From: Pseudanabaena cinerea FACHB-1277
GTDB lineage: Bacteria; Cyanobacteriota; Cyanobacteriia; Pseudanabaenales; Pseudanabaenaceae
Assembly: GCF_014696345.1 (NCBI RefSeq)
Contig: NZ_JACJPY010000032.1
Location: 1 to 47,833 of the forward strand
Reading direction: 5' to 3'
Length of the DNA stretch: 47,833 nucleotides
Part shown: positions 27,901 through 35,051 of the stretch, in pieces
Numbering within the stretch: the stretch's first letter is position 1
Layout: every line of letters begins with the position of its first letter
Position numbers and translations under genes: made by a program
Notes under the pieces: generated by a model
The model's input: only the letters and a program-made list of their open reading frames with translations
Database searches by the model: none
Told to the model about the DNA's origin: nothing

Positions 27901-30132
27901 CGCTTCACCTATGATCCTAATGCTGAAAATCAATTAGTCGGCAATGTCAAGATTACCAAAGGTAAGGTACAGGATATTTTGGCGACTCTGCAATGGTCAA
28001 ATGTGGTAGATATTACCCAAGGCATTAGCCTTGCCGCTAATCAAGCCTCTGACCTAAAGCCATTAGAGGCGATCGCGCTTTTAGGTGAACCCCTTTACAA
28101 ACAGTTGCAGTACCTCGCTCAACTCAGCAAGCGCCAAGAACAGCAGGAAATAGTTGAATCAGCGCGTAACTTCGATTTGCCACCACTTACCACTTTTTAT
28201 GGCGACATTGAGGGCGATCTTGGCTTTAGATTTAGCCAGCGTCGTGGCTTTCGCTTTAACTTTGATCTCGTGGGTAAAAACTTTAGCTACAACAAATACG
28301 ATATTGCCGATGTGCAGCTTAAGGGTGGCTATGGTAACGGCGTATTTAGACTAGCCAATGCTAATTTTCAATCTGGTGAAAGCTATGGACGCATTACCGA
28401 TGCAAGGATAAGGGTCACGACCGATCCTAATCCCTTGCTCAGATTTCGCGAACAAAGTGGAAAAGTTGAACTCAAAGACTTCCCCATTGAAAGTATTCGC
28501 TTCCTGCCCTTCTTTCGTAAAAATGCCTTTGAAAATATTAAAGGTAAGGTCAATGGCAGTTTAGCGATCGCTGGCACAAATGTCCTTGATCTTAAAATCG
28601 ATGGTGATCTCAACCTCACCAACGGCTCCTACAACGATCAACCAATTGAGCGAGTTGCCGTCAAGTTCAATTATGCCGCCTTAAACGTTAACTTCGATGT
28701 CAATATGAACCTAGCAGAAGGAGCCGTATTAGCGGCAGGTAATGTTGGGGTCTTTGGCAACTTTAAGGTCAAACTAGATGTTAAAGATGGCGGTATTGCC
28801 TTGATCAATGCCATTAATCCGACCCTAAACTGGATTAGTGGCAAAGGTGCGATTAATATCAACGCTGATGGTACGTTTAGAGATCCTAAAATCGCTGGTA
28901 AGGTGGTTCTGGATAACGCCCAAATTGAAGTATTAGGCTTGCCTGGTAAATTTACCGAAGTAACAGGGGCGATCGACTTTACCCGCGATCGCCTCTTTAG
29001 TGAGATTACCAGCAAATTCAGTGATGGCAACCTGCAAATCAATGGATTTCTGCCCATCAGCAATACCCGACTATTTACCCAAGAAAGCCCCGAATATCAA
29101 AAAGCCCTCGCCATTAACGCCGATAAACTCAAGTTAAATATTCGCGATATCAGTTCCGACAACTTCAACAGTCGCGTAATTGTCAGAGGTTCGTTATTTG
29201 AACCAATTCTCACAGGCGAAGTTTTGCTGGGAGAAGGACGCTTTGTGATTGGTAATGACGCGGCTGCCGAAAGTCAAGGAGCGAATGCAAGTCCCACCAC
29301 CGACATTGCCTTTGATCGCCTTGCTGTCAAATTGCAAAATATGCAGGTGACAAGATTTCCCATATTTAACTTCCTTGGTGAAGGAACTTTAGTCTTTAAT
29401 GGAACTTTGCAAAGACCCGAACCCGAAGGCAGAATTAAGATTTCCAGAGGACAATTTAATGCCATTTCTGCAAGATTCCGTCTTGATCGCGCCTACGAAA
29501 ACTTTGTCGAATTCCGCCCCAGTCAAGGATTTAACCCCAACCTCAATGTGCGTGTATCAGGCGCTGTTGCTGAAGTTACTCGTGTGCCGATTAATTCCAA
29601 TCGTCCTAACGATCTGTTCAGCCCCAATGAAGTGCCAGTTAGCAATCTGGGGGCGCAAAAAACCCTACGGGTACAGGCGAGTGTCACAGGCACGGCGCTT
29701 GCCCCTGATATTCGCCTATCTAGTAGCCCACCGCGCAGCCAAGCAGAAATCGTCACCCTGATCGGTGGTGGTGTACTTCAGCAGCAGGGTGGCTCAGACC
29801 CCGCTTCAGCCCTTGCCAGCTTTGCAGGTGGTACAGTGCTTAACTTTCTACAGGATGCGATCGGTGATGCTTTAAATCTCGCAGAATTTAACCTTAGCCC
29901 TGTCACCACGAATTCCGAAGGCACGAGTACGGGGACGCTAGGGCTATCTGCTGAGGCCGCGATCGATGTTAGCAATAGTTTCTCGGTTGCCCTGCAACGG
30001 ATCATTAATGATTCCACTCAGCCCACTAATTTCGCCGTGCGCTATCGCGTTGATCCTAATGTTCTCTTGAGGGGCAGCTATAGCTCCAATGGGCAAACAG
30101 GCATATCAGTCGAGTATGAAAACCGCTTTTAA
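24985..30132 (+). CDS. tamB: TamB/Tic236-like translocation and assembly module protein
   Basis: This 1715-residue envelope protein has one N-terminal membrane span (about 22-45) and a very long repetitive beta-rich body in which short 'G.L.....L.L.NA.I' units recur. A C-terminal TamB (DUF490) domain covers about 1350-1715 and ends with SVEYENRF, a terminal aromatic residue. Such proteins bridge inner and outer membranes for lipid transport or outer-membrane protein assembly, and the plastid homologue is Tic236. The start is the GTG at 24985, with GGAG nine bases upstream. No BamA/Omp85 gene adjoins it here. Two hairpins follow. Confidence 0.93.
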   Translation: MGQAQLPPQQPTKSTLTQILGRVGVIGAIALTATTLGGFWYGRYFINEQLSPLLQTELAKALKRPLQLGEVERFSFSSVRFGKSLVPPTAQESNFLAVDALEVKVDLWSYLTRRQLGLDAIAEKPQVFLKQDVSGMLQLPKITKPAPDQDAGFVDLRTLRFDNAQVTIQTIAKGELVSLSQVQINSKWQITDPNNQSLQMNGQGRVTLPNLAAIAAPPSPEQLALAIANAEALPDGNKGKVSFNVDWDLTNGQGTVDLRSNNLEVAAVQGFAINAPVTVEQGEINAEAKIGVIAGRELPTVALTAELFSGAVKSPQLPKPITNIAGQFSFDGNTATLKDFVAEYDFLKAAIAGTFSEKTGFNISFANTTIDLAKGAESFNLKLPVAIAGQVDLGGKLTGLLSKPSLTLNLNAPKPISIDRVNIDRLLATVQLQDANTIRIKKVQAASTGATLTGEGQIRLPQKDQPAEILFNSSLVGVVEDFAALYNAKLPITIGQVITNVQVAGSLEDPQILAQVNAPNAQYPAQGEVSIANGLATIRNTKVKFPIGEVGLTGTYNLADGAWKSQLNSNGIPLSAFLLNQKGFIQGLINLRSDRGSFKLSDITADASLSLPQGLTELPDAIAANLTWDGRNLLVPSLEVGNYLTANGKIDLAYDQNQLPSGIAALNLDLVSQNVSIDRLASLSSVIPAKATGLLNFRGNLAGAIDQLKIAGALQLENVDLASLGSGLAKQGITMPSRGKLNFDGAIAGAVTSPQLTGKLQVANVRINQIELDNATFNGSMNAVNSVIQATGKLALAGLRLDRNAFAQGSSIAKNPFDIDRLTGTLDFNSNQGLNLDLRRNDSITSDRLIAQLDAAFRPVNLDLKIGKITAIAKRLENNPNRLNVNVDHLPLALITSIAGQNDVGGQLSSRLVVDIDQSPKAIGQITIDSPRFGRVVGEKAIAQISYANGILDIKDGNLNIRKADFSNDYKFRFTYDPNAENQLVGNVKITKGKVQDILATLQWSNVVDITQGISLAANQASDLKPLEAIALLGEPLYKQLQYLAQLSKRQEQQEIVESARNFDLPPLTTFYGDIEGDLGFRFSQRRGFRFNFDLVGKNFSYNKYDIADVQLKGGYGNGVFRLANANFQSGESYGRITDARIRVTTDPNPLLRFREQSGKVELKDFPIESIRFLPFFRKNAFENIKGKVNGSLAIAGTNVLDLKIDGDLNLTNGSYNDQPIERVAVKFNYAALNVNFDVNMNLAEGAVLAAGNVGVFGNFKVKLDVKDGGIALINAINPTLNWISGKGAININADGTFRDPKIAGKVVLDNAQIEVLGLPGKFTEVTGAIDFTRDRLFSEITSKFSDGNLQINGFLPISNTRLFTQESPEYQKALAINADKLKLNIRDISSDNFNSRVIVRGSLFEPILTGEVLLGEGRFVIGNDAAAESQGANASPTTDIAFDRLAVKLQNMQVTRFPIFNFLGEGTLVFNGTLQRPEPEGRIKISRGQFNAISARFRLDRAYENFVEFRPSQGFNPNLNVRVSGAVAEVTRVPINSNRPNDLFSPNEVPVSNLGAQKTLRVQASVTGTALAPDIRLSSSPPRSQAEIVTLIGGGVLQQQGGSDPASALASFAGGTVLNFLQDAIGDALNLAEFNLSPVTTNSEGTSTGTLGLSAEAAIDVSNSFSVALQRIINDSTQPTNFAVRYRVDPNVLLRGSYSSNGQTGISVEYENRF

Positions 30133-30200
30133 CCTATCTTTGGTTTTCAGCTTAGGTACGGACAAGGTAAAAAACAAAGATAGAAAATATGGATTTGATG

Positions 30201-30231
30201 GTTTGCAAGTTGTCAAGGACAACTTGCAAAC
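30201..30231. terminator. 13-bp perfect hairpin after the tamB-like gene
   Basis: GTTTGCAAGTTGT and ACAACTTGCAAAC pair perfectly around CAAGG. It is the first of two hairpins between the convergent tamB-like gene and the response regulator gene. Confidence 0.75.
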
Positions 30232-30247
30232 GGCGATAAACCAAGAC

Positions 30248-30286
30248 AAGTCTTGAAAACTTTGCTAGGTAAAGCTTTCAAGACTT
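30248..30286 (+). terminator. Long hairpin ending in T tract between convergent genes
   Basis: AAGTCTTGAAAACTTTGC pairs with GTAAAGCTTTCAAGACTT with one mismatch and one G-T pair, loop TAG, followed by TTTAC. It probably terminates the tamB-like transcript, and may stop the opposing one. Confidence 0.78.
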
Positions 30287-30354
30287 TTACTATGGTTGAT
30301 TTGATCGGTAACTGTTGTCAGTCCGCGCAAAGTGCTGACACGAGTTCTTATTCA

Positions 30355-31464
30355 TTAGTCAATCGATCGCCCTGCTTCACTCACAGCAACAAGGGGTAAA
30401 TGCACGTAAAAAGTGGAACCTTGATGGGGAACTGACTGCACATGAATCTGACCATTGTGGGCGCTGATGATGTAATGGGAGAGATACAGCCCCAAGCCAC
30501 TGCCTTGTTTTTGATGATTGCCTTGGCGAAATCTCTGAAATAGGAAAGGCTGCTCTTCGGTGGGAATGCCTGCGCCTGTGTCAGCGATCGCCACGACTAC
30601 GGTTTGAGCATGGCGATCAAGGTTTAGACTAATAGTTACATCGCCCTTATCGGTAAACTTAAGGGAATTGCCAATCAAATTATTGAATACGCGCAATAAT
30701 TCGAGGCGATCGCCTTTAATAATTACTTTTTCCGCCGTACCGAGATCGCTATGCAGGGCTAGTCCCTTAGAAATAGCGATCGGTCTAAGCTCCTGCAATT
30801 CTTGCTCTAATAGTTCCTTTAAATTGAGATCTTGCAGATTAATGGTTTTACTTCCCGACTCATAGCGATAGACATCCAGTAATTTATTGACCATCTCTAA
30901 TAAATTGAGATTGCTACGCTCCATAATCGTGAGGGCTTCGCGCACTGATGCAGAAATCTCGCCCAATGCGCCATCTTGCAATAAACCGATCATGCGATCG
31001 GCGGCAACTAAGGGTGTGCGTAAATCATGGGTGAGGCGTGAGACAAAATCTTGACGCTGCCGATCAATGCGATCGCGTTCGGCAATGCTATGTTTTAACC
31101 GCAATAGTGATCGTACCCGCGCTAGCAGTTCGTCCGCCTCAATGGGTTTGCGAATAAATTCATCTGCGCCAAGATCTAGCCCCTTGACAGCATTGGCGCG
31201 ATCGTAAGCGGTAATTAACAAAATGGGGATAAAGGGCAGATCCTTCATGGCTCTGATCCTTTTAGTGACTTCATAGCCATCCATGAGCGGCATCATCACA
31301 TCTAGCAGCAGCAAATCGGGAGGAGATGACTCGACTATTTTCAGCGCATCAAGACCATTAGTTGCTGTGATGACCTCATACCCCTCATCTTCAAGAATAG
31401 TTCTGGCAAGAAATACATTGTCAGGCACATCATCAACAATTAGCAAACGGTCAGGGGATTTCAT
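30355..31464 (-). CDS. Response regulator fused to a histidine kinase (REC-HisKA-HATPase)
   Basis: The 369-residue soluble protein starts with a receiver (LLIVDDVPDN, phospho-aspartate in LLLLDVMMPLMDG, lysine in IRKPIEADE). A coiled linker follows, then HisKA (FVSRLTHDLRTPLVAADRM) and an HATPase with NNLIGNSLKFTDKG, DTGAGIP and GSGLGLYL. The histidine sits in THDLRTP. This REC-first layout is common in cyanobacteria, where the receiver gates the kinase in response to another phosphodonor. It is a single gene with no obvious output partner nearby. The long palindromic repeat at 31571-31668 lies upstream. Confidence 0.93.
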   Translation of the reverse strand: MKSPDRLLIVDDVPDNVFLARTILEDEGYEVITATNGLDALKIVESSPPDLLLLDVMMPLMDGYEVTKRIRAMKDLPFIPILLITAYDRANAVKGLDLGADEFIRKPIEADELLARVRSLLRLKHSIAERDRIDRQRQDFVSRLTHDLRTPLVAADRMIGLLQDGALGEISASVREALTIMERSNLNLLEMVNKLLDVYRYESGSKTINLQDLNLKELLEQELQELRPIAISKGLALHSDLGTAEKVIIKGDRLELLRVFNNLIGNSLKFTDKGDVTISLNLDRHAQTVVVAIADTGAGIPTEEQPFLFQRFRQGNHQKQGSGLGLYLSHYIISAHNGQIHVQSVPHQGSTFYVHLPLVAVSEAGRSID

Positions 31465-31570
31465 CGTAACGCTCAGATCAAGACGTACAGCATTAAGATA
31501 TTGTCATGAAACCGTAAATAAAGCAGTCATCCTGATGATAGAAATTAGGATTTACGCATAATCCAAATTG

Positions 31571-31668
31571 CCCTCATCCCCCAACCCCTTCTCCCAGAAC
31601 GGGAGAAGGGGAGTAAAAAATTTTCTGTTTCCCCTCTCCCAAAAAGGGAGAGGGGCTAGGGGTGAGGG
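31571..31668. repeat. Double-hairpin C-rich/G-rich intergenic repeat
   Basis: Two hairpins lie side by side: CCCCTTCTCCC / GGGAGAAGGGG at 31585-31611 and CCCCTCTCCC / GGGAGAGGGG at 31631-31655. Both are enclosed by outer arms CCCTCATCCCC and GGGGTGAGGG. This pattern is widespread between cyanobacterial genes. It lies just downstream of the decarboxylase stop on the minus strand. Confidence 0.85.
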
Positions 31669-31677
31669 TCTTAGAAA

Positions 31678-33033
31678 TTACCCTGCATAGGGATGTAAAA
31701 TTACAGCTTTGAGAATGCGATCGCCTTTCCACAGTGGTAATGACAGCCATAACTTCCCTTCGTCTATCCACTTTTGGCGGAGATCACTGCTGCTAACATC
31801 GGGATTAGCCGATCGCAGACAGATAATATTTAAGGTTGGTTCGCAAACTAGTTCCAATTCTGGATCATCATTAATCCATTTGACAAGGCGATCGCTGAGT
31901 TCTAGCGATCGCTCGACCATATATTGACAGCCTGAAGTTCCCATCGATTTGAGGACCATCCATAATTTGAGGCTATCGGTGCGGCGTGTACCTTGCAGGT
32001 TGAGATTGCCAAAATTTAGGGTTTGATCATCCATATAGGGCAGTTTGCCATCAAAGCCATCAATGAGATGCTGCCTATTTTTGACCAGTAGCATCGCACA
32101 GGTGCGCGATACCCAGAGCCATTTTTGCGGGTTAAAGGTCAGGGAATCGGCAAGGTCGCAACCTTGGAAGAGGGGTTGTAATTTGGGCGTAAATATCCCA
32201 GCGCCGCCATAGGCAGCATCCACATGAAACCAGCAATCATATTGTTTCGCGAGTCTGCCCACCGCTTGAATTGGATCAACGGCTCCAGTTATGGTCGTGC
32301 CAGCGATCGCCGCTATAAAAAAAGGTTGCTTCCCCAGTTGGATTTGCTGCTGAACCATGGATTCTAAAGCTTCCAAAATGATTTCACCGCGATCGTTGCT
32401 CGGAACCCGCAATAGATTGTCCTTCCCCAATCCCACCACATTCATCGCCTTCTCAAAGGAAGTATGCGCCGCATCGGATACAAAGGCGACTAGGTGATCG
32501 ATATTACCCAGATCTTTACTCTGAGGTTGTTTCCAGTTCCTTGCCAACAACATCGCCGAAATATTGGCAAGGCTTCCTCCCGCCGTCAAAGTACCGAAGC
32601 AATCAGTTCCCATCCCAAATAGATTGCCGAACCATTGCATCAACTGTGCTTCCATTTGCGTAAAAATGGGAGAGAGTTCGTAACTGAGCATATTGTTATT
32701 GACTGCCGAGATCAGCGCATCTGCCCAAATGCTTACTGCCGCAGGGATACTATCCATATGTCCCATGTAACGCGGGTTATGGAAGTTGATCGTGCGGGGC
32801 AAAATCTGCGATCGCACCGCATCGATAATCTCTGTCAGCGCTTCTCCCTGCTCGGGAATGATGCTGACAAAGGGGGAAGAATCTTGAATAAACGCCTGAT
32901 TTTGAGTATCTAGCACCCCATCAACAATGAGATCCACAAAGGCATAGCCCAGCTTGCGGATCTCTGGCAGATTGGAGCGATCGGGATTGAGAAAATGCGC
33001 GTTCAGGAAAGATTGCTCAGAAAAATCAGGCAT
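31678..33033 (-). CDS. Group II pyridoxal-dependent decarboxylase
   Basis: The 451-residue protein belongs to the aromatic/glutamate/2,4-diaminobutyrate decarboxylase family. It has INFHNPRYMGHMDSIP near the substrate region, GTLTAGGSLANISAM for the PLP phosphate, HTSFEKA, the PLP-binding aspartate in WFHVDAAYGGAG and the Schiff-base lysine in FNPQKWLWVSRTCAML. Which amino acid it decarboxylates cannot be told from the sequence alone. It starts 12 bases after the stop of the peptide-type ABC ATPase gene, so the two form an operon. That could link uptake of a compound with its decarboxylation, but this is inference. Confidence 0.92.
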   Translation of the reverse strand: MPDFSEQSFLNAHFLNPDRSNLPEIRKLGYAFVDLIVDGVLDTQNQAFIQDSSPFVSIIPEQGEALTEIIDAVRSQILPRTINFHNPRYMGHMDSIPAAVSIWADALISAVNNNMLSYELSPIFTQMEAQLMQWFGNLFGMGTDCFGTLTAGGSLANISAMLLARNWKQPQSKDLGNIDHLVAFVSDAAHTSFEKAMNVVGLGKDNLLRVPSNDRGEIILEALESMVQQQIQLGKQPFFIAAIAGTTITGAVDPIQAVGRLAKQYDCWFHVDAAYGGAGIFTPKLQPLFQGCDLADSLTFNPQKWLWVSRTCAMLLVKNRQHLIDGFDGKLPYMDDQTLNFGNLNLQGTRRTDSLKLWMVLKSMGTSGCQYMVERSLELSDRLVKWINDDPELELVCEPTLNIICLRSANPDVSSSDLRQKWIDEGKLWLSLPLWKGDRILKAVILHPYAG

Positions 33034-33045
33034 TAGAATTTAAAA

Positions 33046-34698
33046 TCAATGGACTTGGGGAATGCGGGGAATAGAAGCAATCAGAGATTTGGTATAGACC
33101 TGTTGCGGATTGGTGAGAACTGCCTGCGTAGTACCCTGCTCCACAATTTTACCCTTACGCATTACCGCAATGCGATCGCAAAAGAACTGTGCCACCGCCA
33201 AATCATGGGTGATAAAAATATAGGTGAGTTTAAATTCTTGCTGCAAATCGCGCATCAGTTGCAAAACTTGGCTCTGAATCGAGGCATCGAGCATACTCAC
33301 GGGTTCATCACAGATCACCAGTTTGGGATTGGTAATCAAGGCACGGGCGATCGCCACCCGTTGCAGTTGTCCGCCCGATAGATCCGATGGATAGCGATCG
33401 GCAAGCTGCAAATCTAGCCCCACTTTTTCTAAAATCTTCGCCACGGGTTCCCTTGCCGCCTCTAGATTAGGTACTAGCCTATGGATTAGCAGGGGATCGG
33501 CAACACTGCGAAAGATGGTCATTTTGGGGCTGAAACAGGCTTTAGGATCTTGAAAAATCATTTGCATCTGCGATCGCATCTTTCGCATTTGTTGAGGGGC
33601 GAGACTCGTCAAATCCACACCATTAAAATATACGGAACCGCGATCGGGTTTGATTAGTTGCAAAATCGCTCTGCCTGTGGTGCTTTTGCCAGAGCCACTT
33701 TCACCAATAATGCCAAAGCACTCTTGAGCATAGATTTCTAAATCAATGCCATCCACCGCCTTAACAATCCCCGCTTCAGGATTAGTCAAACGCTCTAGAA
33801 AATTGCCACCCGTCACATAATGCTTTTTTAAATGACTGACCTTAACAATTACCTGCGGCTCGGTTGACTTATCAGGAGCGGTTGCGCTAGTTGCTTCTGT
33901 GGGTGAATGATCAACAGATGCAATAGTTTCAAGGGCTTCGGGATGAAAATGCAAGACCGATCGCAACAAGCTCTGGGTATAGGGATGCTGTGGATTGGTG
34001 AAAATATTCGTCACTGTACCAGTCTCAACGATCGCGCCCTTGTACATCACCGCAATGCGATCGCAATATTCCGCCACCATCCCCAAGTCATGGGTAACTA
34101 ACAACAGCCCCATCCCCCGACTGCGGCGCAATTCCGTAAGTTCTTTTAAAATTTCTGTGGCAACGGTGACATCAAGGCTAGTGGTCGGCTCATCGGCAAT
34201 CAACAATACAGGATTGAGCAATAGCGCTAGGGCGATCGCCACCCTTTGCCGCATCCCGCCGCTAAACTCGTGGGGATATTGCTTAGCGCGGCTAGGATCG
34301 ATGCGTACCGCTTGCAGAGATTCTTTGAGTCTTTGTTTTGCCGAAGTTGTGGACAGCTTAGGAAAATGGGAATTGAGCAACTCCAAGCCATGTGCCTCAA
34401 TGCTCATCAATGGGTTGAGGCGTGTCATCGGATCTTGAAAAATCAAACCCACCTTTTCACCCCGCCATGCGCCATCCTTTTTGGTGGCGATCGCCTCACC
34501 ATCGATATAAACCGTACCTTCGCTGCTGGCATAGCGCGGTAATAGATTTATCAGCGATCGCCCGACAGTCGATTTGCCACAACCACTTTCGCCGATTAGC
34601 CCTAGCGCTTCCCCCGCCTGTAGCTGAAAACTAACGCGATCGACGGCTGGCGGAGCCTCTCCATAGTGAACCGTTAAATTGTCAACTTCAAGCAGCAT
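33046..34698 (-). CDS. Peptide-type ABC transporter, two fused ATPase domains
   Basis: The 550-residue protein contains two nucleotide-binding domains in one chain, as in GsiA or YejF (a DppD-DppF fusion). Domain 1 has GLIGESGCGKSTVG, FSGGMRQRVAIA and LLIADEPTTSLD. Domain 2 has GIIGESGSGKSTTG, LSGGQLQRVAIA and LVICDEPVSMLD. Both catalytic sets are complete. After each domain the short oligopeptide-transporter signature (NPQHPYTQSL; NPQQVYTKSL) is present. It should energise uptake of peptides, nickel or opine-like compounds, with permeases encoded elsewhere. It is the first gene of an operon with the PLP decarboxylase. Confidence 0.94.
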   Translation of the reverse strand: MLLEVDNLTVHYGEAPPAVDRVSFQLQAGEALGLIGESGCGKSTVGRSLINLLPRYASSEGTVYIDGEAIATKKDGAWRGEKVGLIFQDPMTRLNPLMSIEAHGLELLNSHFPKLSTTSAKQRLKESLQAVRIDPSRAKQYPHEFSGGMRQRVAIALALLLNPVLLIADEPTTSLDVTVATEILKELTELRRSRGMGLLLVTHDLGMVAEYCDRIAVMYKGAIVETGTVTNIFTNPQHPYTQSLLRSVLHFHPEALETIASVDHSPTEATSATAPDKSTEPQVIVKVSHLKKHYVTGGNFLERLTNPEAGIVKAVDGIDLEIYAQECFGIIGESGSGKSTTGRAILQLIKPDRGSVYFNGVDLTSLAPQQMRKMRSQMQMIFQDPKACFSPKMTIFRSVADPLLIHRLVPNLEAAREPVAKILEKVGLDLQLADRYPSDLSGGQLQRVAIARALITNPKLVICDEPVSMLDASIQSQVLQLMRDLQQEFKLTYIFITHDLAVAQFFCDRIAVMRKGKIVEQGTTQAVLTNPQQVYTKSLIASIPRIPQVH

Positions 34699-35051
34699 AT
34701 TGTTTTATAAAGTTTTATTTAAAAAAGATTTATAAAAAGGATTATAGAGGCGGATGGCAAGAATATTTACAGGAAGAACAGATCTTTGGATTAACTTATT
34801 TCTTTTTAACTTACTAACCCCATCCCCGATAGAGTTGCAAATACACCCTCCCAGATTTTGGTAAAGGCACGAAATAGAAATACCATCGCCCCCAATCTCA
34901 ATCAAACAGCGATCGCTTAAAATATTTATTTGATCTATTTGATACAGCCTGTTGAGGCAATATGGGACACATTAGAATAGTCCACGCAACCGTTACAGGC
35001 TAAAATTGTACCCCTTGATAGCTAAACAGGCTGTAGTATGAGCAAAAATAG
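34699..35051. other. Intergenic region holding a 93-base inverted-repeat element
   Basis: These 353 bases contain a possible 26-codon minus-strand ORF (34806-34886) and the inverted repeat at 34943-35035. HIP1 occurs once. It marks the junction between the housekeeping part and the accessory part of the window. Confidence 0.45.
34943..35035. repeat. 93-base element bounded by 11-bp inverted repeats (possible MITE)
   Basis: TACAGCCTGTT at 34943-34953 and its exact reverse complement AACAGGCTGTA at 35025-35035 enclose 71 bases with no ORF. I see no target-site duplication, so a miniature transposable element is only one possibility. It lies just downstream of the stop of the OLD-like gene. Confidence 0.5.

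Noticed and set aside
34705-34905. 66-codon minus-strand ORF
   Set aside because: It overlaps the region before the ABC gene, has no recognisable domain, and another frame there looks more protein-like.
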